A stretch of DNA of 64,000 bases, taken from NCBI GenBank assembly GCA_009733715.1, contig WMKJ01000025.1, positions 62,001 to 126,000 on the forward strand. Direction: 5' to 3'. The notes under the pieces are model-generated. The model saw nothing but the letters and a program-made list of their open reading frames with translations. It ran no database searches and was not told the origin of the DNA. The stretch is from Herpomyces periplanetae. Its lineage: Eukaryota > Ascomycota > Laboulbeniomycetes > Herpomycetales > Herpomycetaceae. Below, in pieces: positions 22,038 to 32,094 of the stretch (position 1 is the first letter of the stretch; each line of letters begins with the position of its first letter). Made by a program: the position numbers and the translations under genes.

Positions 22038-23037
22038 ATGTCCTACGCTCCAGTTCAAACGAGTTCGGGTTCAGATCCTGCACGAAATTCTACGTTTCGC
22101 TTTTGTCAAGAATGGTTTGTAAATTTCACCCTTTACATATCCTATATAATCCGTTGTACAGTTATTATATTGTTAAGCTTTACTAAATTATCCACACTAC
22201 CGTGTTTCGTTTCGAATATTCGTGTGTACATACAGTTCCAATATGCTATATCCGCAAGAGGATTTTCAATTTAAACGTCTCATGTTCAAATGTAGATCGT
22301 GCGATTGGTCTGAAGAAGCTCCCGTCTCGTGTATTTACAGTAACGATCCCACTAATTCGGTCGGCGAAACTGCTGGAATAACGCAAGATGTCGGCCTGGA
22401 TCCTACGGTTGGTGGTTCCCCTTGCCCATTTTCTCCTACATCTGCGCCTAGCACCTCGCTTTCGATAAATTCATCTTCACGATTACCAGATACCCTTAGT
22501 TCATTTTGTACGCTCTGTGGCATGCCTGTCATGTGTGAAAAATGTTCCCGATTGTTCACTGACGAGTACTACCCAAACCTTGAGTCTAATTCGCTATAAT
22601 TTGATTTCTTTTCTATCCTCTATATTAAATTGTTCCTTGTCACTCACCTCTATATACCTCACCCGAAAACATTTTGCAAATATCAGCTTGAATTCATGTT
22701 CTATCTTTATCGGTGTTATTTCAATTTCGTATCTTCATTACGTCGTTTTACCACGCGCATACTCTAACATTTTCTTATACGTTTACACTTAACTAACGGA
22801 ATCCGACTTACTTCGATTGCATTACTTTTAGCTCCCGCGAATTCAAAAGCCTTGCCCCAATTGTAATCACGATGAAGCTGTCTTCTTTCAAAGTCAACAG
22901 AGAACGGCCGATACAGGAATGGTTAGTTGAAACTATTTAGCCTAAATATGCCATATAACTTCTCAAATACGCCTGTGTTAACGGCCTTTTAGAAATTATA
23001 TTACGTGTGTGTATCGTGTGGTGCTGTATGGCAGTAA
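22038..23037 (+). CDS. RPB9: RNA polymerase II subunit Rpb9
   Basis: Rpb9 is a small two-zinc-ribbon subunit of RNA polymerase II that aids start-site choice, fidelity and TFIIS action. Exons 22038-22114, 22236-22407, 22832-22921 and 22993-23037 join in phase to 127 aa, the usual family size. Zinc ribbon 1 is FCQEC plus CRSCDW; the linker NSVGETAGITQDVGLDPT is nearly invariant. Zinc ribbon 2 is PCPNCNHDEAVFFQSQQRTA plus YYVCVSCGAVW. Donors are unusual: GTTTGT, GTTGGT and GTTAGT. The exon 2/3 junction is fixed by the family sequence DPT-LPR. Intron 2 is 424 nt, by far the longest in the gene, and is open in frame for 63 codons with its own CxxC pairs. Confidence 0.94.
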
Positions 23038-23281
23038 AACCTTGAATACATCTATCTGATAGGCGATACGATCGCTACTATGTACTTGACGTTGCTATTA
23101 CCTAGAGTAATGCATCCCTCAGACATTGCAGATAGTTAAATGCCTGTCAGTTATTTATATATAAAAGGGCTGTTATATGCGCGGAGCATAAGCATATATC
23201 TAATGGTTGAGTTGCTCAAAATGTTATTTTGGTGACATTATCCGTGACACAATAGTGTAATTAGATGTTACGTGCTGTGAT
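23038..23281. other. Gap between convergent RPB9 and uL14m
   Basis: A short AT-rich spacer of about 240 bp between convergent genes. It must hold both 3' ends. Nothing else is seen. Confidence 0.5.
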
Positions 23282-23847
23282 TTAGATTACTGCAGTGGCC
23301 AGAGAGAGTATTTTAGACCAATTTTTTGCTCGAAGTTCAGCACCAACAGCTCCTACAAGATACAAATCAAAACAAACTCCAGTTAGAATGGTTAACACAT
23401 TTTACGTGAGTTACGTTATTCGAAACTAACCATTTACACGCGTGCCAATAGGATCACCCGTAGAATTGATAAGAACACAAGCGTTATCATCAAAGCGTAT
23501 AACTGTACCGTCAGGGCGCTGTAAGGGAGATCTTGTACGAACTACTACAGCATGACGAATATCCCCACGTTTAACGTAGTTGACATTTGATGTGGATTGA
23601 TTAGCGCCGGAATTTGGTCCGAAATTACGTTGTCTCTGTACAACTACGACAATACGGTCGCCTATTTGCTCATAAACGTTAACACCAAATATCATCATGA
23701 ATAAACACCAGTTCTCATATGAATTAACATACCAATTTGTGCCGGTCGCTTTTTGCGTAGGACGTTAATACATTCTACGATTACTGCGCCAGAATTATCA
23801 ATACAGTTAACTAATGTCTTCAAATTCGAAAGTTTAGCATTATTCAT
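23282..23847 (-). CDS. MRPL38: Mitochondrial large-subunit ribosomal protein uL14m
   Basis: uL14m is a core protein of the mitochondrial 54S/large subunit. Exons 23733-23847, 23431-23661 and 23282-23352 join in phase to 138 aa, the same length as yeast Mrpl38; the introns are 71 and 78 nt with GTATGT and GTTAGT donors. Family blocks are [33 protein letters not shown] across the first junction, [37 protein letters not shown] across the second, and WSKILSLA near the end. The chosen start MNNAKLSNL leaves almost no presequence, as in yeast. The usual GTR(I/V)FGPV has Asn and Ala in place of Phe and Pro (RVNGAV), a mild divergence. Confidence 0.94.
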
Positions 23848-24842
23848 ATAAATACAAAATTCTTCCCAACCCCAAGTTAACAATTATAATCAAAATTACC
23901 TTTAATTGAATCATTTAAAAAAAATCTATAAAAGGTTCCCCAAAATTTATCGTACGGATACCCTTGCAAGAGCGTAAATCGACCAGAGTACTTTTTAAAA
24001 GCCGGGTGCAAACGCGCGCCGCAAAATTAAAGATTTCCATCGCGCCAATCCGAAACGTAATGCTTACATACGTCAACTTCACACATTTCTTCGGCAAATC
24101 AATCACGATGTCGCTAAGCCACTTGTTGTGGCGCAGCGGTATGGCTGAGGCATGAAGATTATTCGGAGAGTTACAGAGAGAGAAGACCAAATACCCACGT
24201 TTGGGATATTTGCCAGAGCATCATTAACAGCGGAAAATTGGTTTTAAAGGAAATTTTAAATACATTGTCGGTACAATACATCTTATATATAAATACTCGT
24301 TGTTAGTCGTGCTATCATACATATAGATATAAGCATACTCGTACTTTCGCCTTCTTACCCACTTACTAGTATATGCCTTGGTGAAAGTCACGTGAGCAAT
24401 GATTGGATAAATTTAAAGTCGAGGGTGCGGGACGAAGCTTATTTGATGGAGAAAGGAGATGGACTATGGGAAACGATTGGCATTAAACGAAACCAAAATT
24501 TTCAGGTTAAGCTAGAGAGCCCAAAGGAATTGACTACTGAGTTGGCAAGATTATTATTTGACTGTTTGTTTGCGAAGGTATGGACAAACGTTAACGTGGC
24601 AAGTGATTAAGTTAACGCGTTCCTACTAGGCCACAGCAGCAGCGACAAGGGAATTTTATATTTTTGCATTAGTCGCGAAAAAGTGGCCGGCAGGCGTACG
24701 GGCAGGCAAAGGAGCGGTGGGAGGGGGAAACAATTGATCCTGTCAAACGCGTCTTTTCAAGGAAAAAGAATAACACTTTATAGCTTACTCCAACCAATCA
24801 ACCCGCTTCGAATGCCTCTCCACGTACAGTTAACATTTTCCA
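23848..24842. promoter_or_regulatory. Bidirectional promoter region, uL14m / SET9
   Basis: About 1 kb of divergent spacer with TCACGTGA at 24388-24395. Frames at 23915-24190 (minus), 23964-24155 (plus) and 24392-24610 (plus) overlap or lack an ATG and match nothing I know. No gene is called. Confidence 0.45.
24388..24395. promoter_or_regulatory. TCACGTGA palindrome between uL14m and SET9
   Basis: A perfect palindrome about 450 bp upstream of SET9 and 540 bp upstream of uL14m. It belongs to the window-wide set. Confidence 0.5.
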
Positions 24843-26627
24843 ATGCTCCAGAGCATCGGGTCAAAGTCTAGGTTATCGCGAACATCTTCTAGTGATTCGG
24901 GCAAGAACGGCGGCGGTGGTCGTGGTGGGCTAACGTTAGCCCGACTCGCACTTTTCGACGATGTAGTCACTGATGCACTAATCGACCATGTCAGTTAAGT
25001 TGACCCTAACATAATTAGCATTAATTTATTTCTGTGGTGTAGTTATTAATTATGTTGCGAGCTTGATATACAGGTCTACTTCTGGACTAAGATTCGCAAG
25101 AATAAACCCCGTTACATTGCATGTCGTGGCATTCGCGACGAAGATGTCCCAGAAATTTTGCGACGGCGAATAATCCTCGAAAATGACGTTATAGCTGCAG
25201 AGGCGGAATTATTACAATTACGGGGAATACGTTCATTTTATTCAGGACTACAGACTCCTCTGGAGAAAAAACAGTTCTCTGACCATTTACGACGTTATAT
25301 GAACCTGTATCTTCCCGATTGCCCATTCGAAATTGGCACGACTAATCGATATACAATTAGTGCACATGAAGCTGCAGTGTATGCTCGTCAAATTATCAAA
25401 AAGAACGAACCAATTCCTTATCTAACCGGCGTCAAAGTTGCCATGACTAAAGCTGAGGAAGAAGTACTTGATGTGACGAGGAGAAACTTCAGCATTGTCA
25501 TCTCAAGTCGCCGCAGAGCGCCATTTTTGTTCCTGGGATTGGCCAGGTTCGCCAATCACGATTGTAATGCCAATGCGGCCTTATCTACACATGGAAATCG
25601 AGATTTACAGGTAGTAGCAACACGAGTGATAAACGTAGGCGAAGAAATTACCGTTAACTATGGCGATGACTACTTTGGCAAAAACAATCATGACTGCTTG
25701 TGTGAAACATGTGAAAAATTAGTGCGGAATGGGTGGTCCCCGCCCGAGCAGGAACCGTACTGCAACATTCGTTCCCGTTCGGTGTCGTTAAGTTCACGAG
25801 ACTATTCGTCGGGGGAAGACATGATCGAAACAAAGAAGCCTAAAAGTAAGCTTGTTTCGACCCCCGGAAATCATGGTCGAGGCAGTATTGCAAAAACGGA
25901 CGATCAAACCGATCAATCACTACCGTTCCGCATCCGTGATAGCATTCCCGGTCAATTCGATAATTCATTGCGTTTACCAGGAAACAAGCGACGACGTCTC
26001 ACGGACAGAGAAGATACGGTGGAATGTTCATCGACAGACTCTTGTCAGTCCGCTGGCGCATCGTCAAATGACACTAGTAGTCTAGTGCATCTTAATGACC
26101 GCCGCGTTAAGCGGACACCTGGGGATTACGTGGACACTAAAGCATTGATGCCGTATTCCTACTCTCGATGGATTACATGCCAGACATGCTCAGGACCGTT
26201 TATGCAGGAAGACGCATATCTTATTCGGCGGGCATGTCCACGCTGCGAACGGCATTCCAAGTTATATGGATTTGAGTGGCCTAAGACCCAGAAAGTTGGT
26301 GATTGGGATATGGAAGAGCGTGTTCTAGACCACCGTTTGATTCATAGATTTTTGTCGCCCCGTGAAGAAAAGTCGGCTATTCGAGACATTTCTATATCGC
26401 GTGCAAATACAATTTCAAAAGGGCGTGCCTGCCCCCAGGCTTTAATTAAATCAAATCCGTCTGAGATTCAGAGATCAAGGCGATTTAGTCCCAATCGCTC
26501 ATCAAGTGAAATTTCTAGCAATGTTTGTCCCGTTCGTCGAAGAACCAGATCTCAAAGTACACTTGAGCTAAACTCCCAAGTTCAAGTTACACGTACTTTG
26601 CGAACCAGAAGCACGAATTCCTCTTGA
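24843..26627 (+). CDS. SET9: Histone H4-K20 methyltransferase, Suv4-20/SET9 family
   Basis: Set9 methylates histone H4 lysine 20, which in fission yeast recruits Crb2 to damaged chromatin. Exons 24843-24989 and 25074-26627 join in phase to 566 aa; the intron is 84 nt with a GTCAGT donor. The N-terminus has LTLARLALFDDVVTDALIDH and, across the junction, VYFWTKIRKNKPRYIACRG. The SET domain core is FLGLARFANHDCNANA (about residue 205) with VINVGEEITVNYGDDYFG, followed by post-SET cysteines (CLCETC). A fungal-specific zinc motif near residue 415 (CQTCSGPF, CPRCERH) and GDWDMEERVLDHRLIHRFLS support SET9 rather than another SET protein. The tail is Ser/Arg-rich. Its stop is 10 bp from the MRH4 stop on the other strand. 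Saccharomyces lacks this enzyme. Confidence 0.94.
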
Positions 26628-26637
26628 TCGATACACT

Positions 26638-28482
26638 TTATATCAATGCCCGACCTAGGAACATTCCACGTCGAACGTCACTAACGATTTCACGGCGGTC
26701 CTTTTTGCCCAAAATAACGTATCCGTATCCTCGACGATTCATGCGCCCTGTGCGCCCCAGCCGGTGAATAAAGTTTATGGAAGAGCGCGGCACGTCATAA
26801 ATGATCACACGTCGCACGCTGATTGTGTCAATTCCACGGGACGCTAAATCCGTTACCACGAGCACTTGGGCACCTTTGAGTTTTGCGGGGCATTGGGGCG
26901 CACTGATGCTATTATTCCTTGTTTGCTCAACTGTAATGTCTCGTTTTCGTCGGGAATTACGATTCCCGGAGAATGAATTGAGTAACGCATCCCGTGCAAA
27001 TTTGCCATCACGCGCATCACGATTGAGCGCGAGCGCATCAATTCCTTTTTCTTGTAAATAATTTGCTAATTCGACGCATTTTTCTCGTTCATTCACAAAT
27101 ACTAAAATTTTTTTGGAATCACTCGCGCATTCTGTGGTTTCATTACTCAGTCCGGATGTTGCTAAATTCCAAATGAGATCGGCACAAGCTAAATCCTTAT
27201 TGCCGTGGAAGGGTGCTTTGGTAGCGTCTACTACGCTAAGTTGGACTCTACGGGGAATAGCATGTAGATTTGGCGTAGCAAGTCGGATAGTGTTAGGATA
27301 CCTTGAACGTATAAATTTATCAACGCCCTGCGGTATGGTAGCGGAACAAAAGACTAGTTGTTGTAATTTGGGGCAAGCCCCAGGCTTAAGGAAAGGCTCG
27401 ATTAAATTGATAAAACTTCGATCTAGAAGGGTATCTGCTTCATCCAATACTAAATATTTGACCTCGCTCAGAATATTTGGACTTCCTTTTACTATACTTC
27501 CTAGTAAGTACGGAGTACTGATAAGTATATCCACGCCAGAAACGTGAAAAACACGATTTCTTATAACTTTAGCGCTGTATACAGACGATATACCCTGAAC
27601 GCAAAACTTCACCCTATGGCACAAAAGTTTCGCCACGCTTGTTACCTGATCTACCAATTCTGCCGAAGGTACCAGTATAACAGCGTGGGGTCGACCGACG
27701 TCAAGTGCACGAAAATCCGGTAACTCCAAATCCAAATCGTGCCGCTCGGATTGCGCCACAACGGCGTGCCGGGCCACTTGAGCTTTCACGTGATGTATTA
27801 TTGGGAGTAGGTAGGCTAAAGTTTTACCGGAGCCAGTTTCGGCGGCCAGAAGGACCGATCGCTGTTGCGCCACATCCGATTCCAGCAGGACAGGAATAGA
27901 GAGTCGTTGAATTGGGGTGGGAATTGGATCCTTGATACCGTGTAGGGCATATTCGGAGATGGCTTCACGAACAACAGGGGACATTTGATGGAATTGATTA
28001 AAGGAGGCTATACCACTAATATCTTGTTTAATTTTGTTTCGAGTACCGTAAGATATTTCGGTTAGGGACTGATGCATTTTAAGTGCCTTTAACGGATGAG
28101 ATGATCCAGCTACCTTGCCACGCCGATTGAACGATTTTGCCGATAGGCTTCTGCGTTTATTAGAAATTGATTTTTGGTCTCGTGCTATAACTTGACGTTT
28201 CGACCCACGTTGTTGCGCACGTATTAATTCATTCGTAGAAGGTGGATTAACTCTATTCAATAAACCGAAAGCACCCGGTCCCCTATTTCGAAGTCTGGTG
28301 CGATTAGTCTTTAGAGCTTTGGCTGCCGTGAGTTTACTAGAATAGCCGCGAGTGCTATTAACATGGTTTAAATTTATATGACGTTTATAAATGCTATGGT
28401 ACTTCCAAGGCAATATGTTAAACCTTGACCATTTAACGTTACTATGTAACGTTCGCGTCGCGACCCTTAACATTTTTTGCAT
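26638..28482 (-). CDS. MRH4: Mitochondrial DEAD-box RNA helicase Mrh4
   Basis: Mrh4 is an ATP-dependent RNA helicase needed for late assembly of the mitochondrial large ribosomal subunit. This is a single-exon frame of 614 aa from an ATG. The first 60 residues are Arg/Ser/His-rich with few acidic residues, a typical mitochondrial presequence. The motifs are in order: AAETGSGKTLAYLLP (about 216), VLVPSAELVDQ, STPYLLGS, VLDEADTLLD (about 346), FCSATIP (about 380), VLVVTDLASRGID (about 550) and HRLGRTGRMNRRGYG (about 576). Insertions in the second RecA lobe lengthen it, as is usual for Mrh4. uL14m, a protein of the same ribosome subunit, is encoded 3 kb away, probably by coincidence. A TCACGTGA also occurs inside the coding sequence at 27786. 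Confidence 0.92.
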   Translation of the reverse strand: MQKMLRVATRTLHSNVKWSRFNILPWKYHSIYKRHINLNHVNSTRGYSSKLTAAKALKTNRTRLRNRGPGAFGLLNRVNPPSTNELIRAQQRGSKRQVIARDQKSISNKRRSLSAKSFNRRGKVAGSSHPLKALKMHQSLTEISYGTRNKIKQDISGIASFNQFHQMSPVVREAISEYALHGIKDPIPTPIQRLSIPVLLESDVAQQRSVLLAAETGSGKTLAYLLPIIHHVKAQVARHAVVAQSERHDLDLELPDFRALDVGRPHAVILVPSAELVDQVTSVAKLLCHRVKFCVQGISSVYSAKVIRNRVFHVSGVDILISTPYLLGSIVKGSPNILSEVKYLVLDEADTLLDRSFINLIEPFLKPGACPKLQQLVFCSATIPQGVDKFIRSRYPNTIRLATPNLHAIPRRVQLSVVDATKAPFHGNKDLACADLIWNLATSGLSNETTECASDSKKILVFVNEREKCVELANYLQEKGIDALALNRDARDGKFARDALLNSFSGNRNSRRKRDITVEQTRNNSISAPQCPAKLKGAQVLVVTDLASRGIDTISVRRVIIYDVPRSSINFIHRLGRTGRMNRRGYGYVILGKKDRREIVSDVRRGMFLGRALI

Positions 28483-31240
28483 TTGACGCGCTCCTCTTAG
28501 TAAACCCTTTCGCTAATTTGACTTGGACACTGAATTTACCTTTCCATCACAACATTATAATCCAATTCCCTTGATTTAATCGAATAAGCGCAGTTTTGAA
28601 ATAAAGTATCCTCTCCAGACTTCAATCCATTAAAGTAAAGTTCACCGCTTGCCAAATATTCACGTCACGCTTCAATTAAATATTTCTATTTCTTTTACCC
28701 CTCCATATTACTAAGCCGTTCAACGACAAGGGCACGTGATGGTTTCTGAGTCGACCGGTGAGGGGCACGTTTGTATTAAGTTTTTAAGTAGGGAAGAGAG
28801 TAAAAGTAGATGAAGTTGTGCAAGGGATTATTAGGTTAATTTTGCCCTATTTCTACGGATTGGAGTTAGAGGTAGGCAGAAAGAAAGGTGTAGAGGGTAG
28901 TCTATCTGACTCATACGGGTGTGTGTTGTTACGCAAGGATTCGCCTGCAAATACGGGAATTATATCTACTACAATGGCTCATGATGGAATGCATGATTAG
29001 TTGAGAAAGCCCGTAAAACTTGGGTTATCGAGGATGTTAAACCGGATCCAACAACAAACAGGGAAGGTTTCTTGTGTGGGGGAAAATGAGAATGGGGAGC
29101 TAGATATTGTCACGTTCACACCCTATCTATAAAGCTGAGCATTACTTCGCCAATTATCGCAATGGAAGCTATTCAGTAATACCCCATCAGATATAGTTAC
29201 GACACGACTTTATTAAACAAACTAAGTATAAATCATAAATATACAGTTCATTTAGATTAAATATGTAACAATTGAAATAGGGTTATCATACCTTTGGCGA
29301 TGAAATGGTCATTTAGAAATGAACGTTAGTCTGGCAGTTTTGCTGGATAATATCATGGGCGAAACCTTGCTACTACGATAAAATAACATAACAAAGACAA
29401 TGGAGCCACATTGTTTAATGCATGCGAGTGTTTTTGGTTATGGAAAATAAAAATTATATATTGGCTAGAGTTAGCAGATTCAAACACTGACTATTGAATA
29501 TTTATTAACAGGATGTCACTGTAAGAAATTAGTTAACCCGAGAAAGAATTTATGCGCACATGCACGCTAATGGAAGCACATGCGCTGGATGTACCAAAGG
29601 TAAAATGTTAGATGGGAATCAGAGCCGGGTTGAGTAAGCCGTCTATACAAATTGGTGGTTTGTACTAACCGATAGATCGAGACCCGCTAGAAAACATTCA
29701 ACATTCTGATATGGGCGGCGGCATCAGCAATGTTACATACTGTAACGTTACTCTATTAACTAGCGACGAATGCGTTAAAACATTAACATAAAAAGTTGCA
29801 AACAGAAGAGGATTTTGGCGTGGGTGTCATGTAATTTACAAAGTTAGAGATAATGGGTTGAATCACACTACTTAGTCCAAAACCAAGGAGAAAGATGGCT
29901 AAGCTCGTGAATATGTACTAACCTACTTTATAGTTTAGTAGCCAGAAGTCATGTATTCACTACCATTTTTCACGTTAACAATTCACTCAAGTTAACGAAA
30001 GCGTGAACAAAATAGTGCAAGATGGACAGCGTTTACTCACATAACACAGACATAATTATTCTGAGGGGGTTACCGAAATATTAATGGAATTTACGTTATA
30101 TCGACAGTGATGTATATACATTAAATACACTTTTCTCGTTTTTACAATTTAATATAACGGAAAGCAGTAAACACGAGGCTACACAATTCCAAACCAATGT
30201 AATTAACGGTACGTAATCCGAAAAAGCATAATGGTGTTAATAGCAGTACTTAAATTATGAGAGCAGTGCAAGCCTGCGGAACTGTGTGACGGGAAGGGGA
30301 AAAGATGAAGTAGGGAGAGAATAAGGAGATGAATTTGGAAATTTGAGCTTAAAGAGCTAAGGGTATATAACATGTGGAGTGACGGGTGAGAGTGTCATCG
30401 AGATTTTAGAGAGGGATTTGCCGAATTATACTCGTTGTACTTAGAGATTAGAAGGGAGAAAGTGATATAATTCAAAGGGACGAAAGGGTGGAAAATAAAG
30501 GCCCGAGGGTACGTACAAGCAAACGTAGAAGAATAAATAAGCGTAATTAAAATGGAAGATAAAGAAATATTAAACAACAATTATAGTACAGATGAAGCAC
30601 GGATGACGAAATATAGGTGAAAGTAAGGCAAGCTTGAAAGTGATGAAGAGAACAAGCTGTTAAAAATGTGTAGCTAGAGAAAAAATGAATGTAGAGCGAC
30701 AAACTTTTCCCCAAAAAAATCAACCCTCTAACCACGGCGCAAAAGTGTATAGCCAAAACAGTAAAAAAAACGTGTAAACAAAACTCTCTGCCGATTTGGG
30801 CGTAAACACGACGAAGATGGGGTTGACAGGACAACCACAGTTTCCGTGACAGGGATAGAGGGATTGAGGAGTAAACAAAGGAAGGATGACATCATAGGGT
30901 ATAAACAAAGGCATTGGAGCATGGAGTAGGAGGGAAGGAACGATTCGCATGAAACTGTCGAGAAAGAGCGGCCGAGAAGAGCAGTTGGGCGCTTGCCGAT
31001 TAACGGGATTTTGTAGCTGAGGAAATTTGGCTTTTGTGCAGAGTCAATTAGGCCATGAGTTGAACAACCCTGAAGCTAATAGCTGGATAGCCAACCATGG
31101 GGTAAATCATCCTCCTGCTTGGCAGATTTATTTACGTTGGAGCAAAACAGCCATAACTAACATAATCAATACTCTTTTGCACCAAGCTTTTCCATCTCCG
31201 GACCACTCATTCCCAAAACGAATCTCCAATTGCCCCCGCT

Positions 31241-31375
31241 TTGTCGTGCTTTGCTTTACTGCACTACACTACACCGCATCGCATCGCGCCGCACCGCACC
31301 GTACCATGCCATGCTATGCCGTTCCGTGCCGTGCAATCCCGCTCCACTTCACTCCGCATCACCTCGCACCGCGCC
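31241..31375. repeat. Degenerate pentanucleotide minisatellite
   Basis: Read in fives from 31241, 27 consecutive units fit a loose pattern ending in two pyrimidines. Examples are GCATC, GCATC, GCGCC, GCACC, GCACC, GTACC, ATGCC, ATGCT and ATGCC. From 31261 on, 22 of 23 units follow purine-pyrimidine-N-pyrimidine-pyrimidine; the exception is GTGCA. It lies just before TCACGTGA and the pyrimidine-rich BUD4 leader. Confidence 0.75.
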
Positions 31376-31394
31376 TTAACCCAAAAATACAAAC

Positions 31395-31402
31395 TCACGT
31401 GA
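31395..31402. promoter_or_regulatory. TCACGTGA palindrome upstream of BUD4
   Basis: A perfect palindrome 20 bp after the pentamer minisatellite, about 700 bp before the BUD4 start, at the left edge of its pyrimidine-rich leader. Confidence 0.5.
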
Positions 31403-32094
31403 CCCTGGATACTATACAAACCTTGCTTGGATCAATAAATGCTTGTCCACTTCTTTCAAGCTCTCTTTATCGCACTTAACTCTCTCGTTAATTTCTTGTT
31501 CGACTGCTCAATTCATGTAGTCCATAGCGTTAAAGTTGATTCGGGCTATTTATCAGTGTCGCTATTTGTCACTCTCTTCTCTTCGTCGTATCTTTTGATC
31601 CGAGTACGCCCATTACCTTTTGCTACACTTCACTCATTTATCTATCAGCGTCCTTCGTGCTTCTATTCACTGTATACGATTTTCTAGCTTAGTTTATCAT
31701 CACACAGCGTATCTCGCATCAGCTTTTCCAGGCCATCTTATGCTCGTTAACCCGCTCCATTTAATCCTTTATCTCTCTTGCTATAACAGTCCCCCCCCCA
31801 CGCTACCCAATCCTTTCCCATCCACCTATTCATTCATTTGTCCCGACTTTCCTTCCTATCCACTGCCCCTTCGTCTTTTTCTACACTTCATTACTTCGTT
31901 CGCTCCCCCATTACCTTCAGGTTTTCCACTTCCTGACATCTCCCTTACGCATTCTCGGCCTATTTTCATCCCCTACCACTTTCATGTACTTTAACTAAAC
32001 ATTTTTCCTCTTCGGGATTTTCATTTCCTCCCATTCATAAGACCTACTGCAATCCCTACGCGCCCGCGCGCCAATCCTAGTCAAACTCCTCTCC

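Larger units (their letters stand above)
28483..32094. other. 3.6-kb ORF-poor gap between MRH4 and BUD4
   Basis: The longest gene-free stretch in the window. 28733 carries CACGTGA, within the likely MRH4 promoter. From 28.5 to 30.3 kb I see AT-rich sequence with no useful frame. From about 30.28 to 31.02 kb the plus strand is strongly purine-rich, and from 31.4 to 32.09 kb strongly pyrimidine-rich; the switch contains a pentamer minisatellite and TCACGTGA at 31395. The right half is probably the BUD4 promoter and leader. The left half could be the leader of an unknown leftward non-coding transcript. Confidence 0.5.

Noticed and set aside
22068-22078. GGTTCAGATCC resembling a tRNA B box
   Set aside because: It lies inside RPB9 exon 1 and there is no matching A box or cloverleaf; no tRNA was found in the window.
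23915-24190. Minus ORF of 91 aa with an overlapping plus ORF of 63 aa
   Set aside because: Mutually antisense, no motif, and located in the uL14m/SET9 promoter region.
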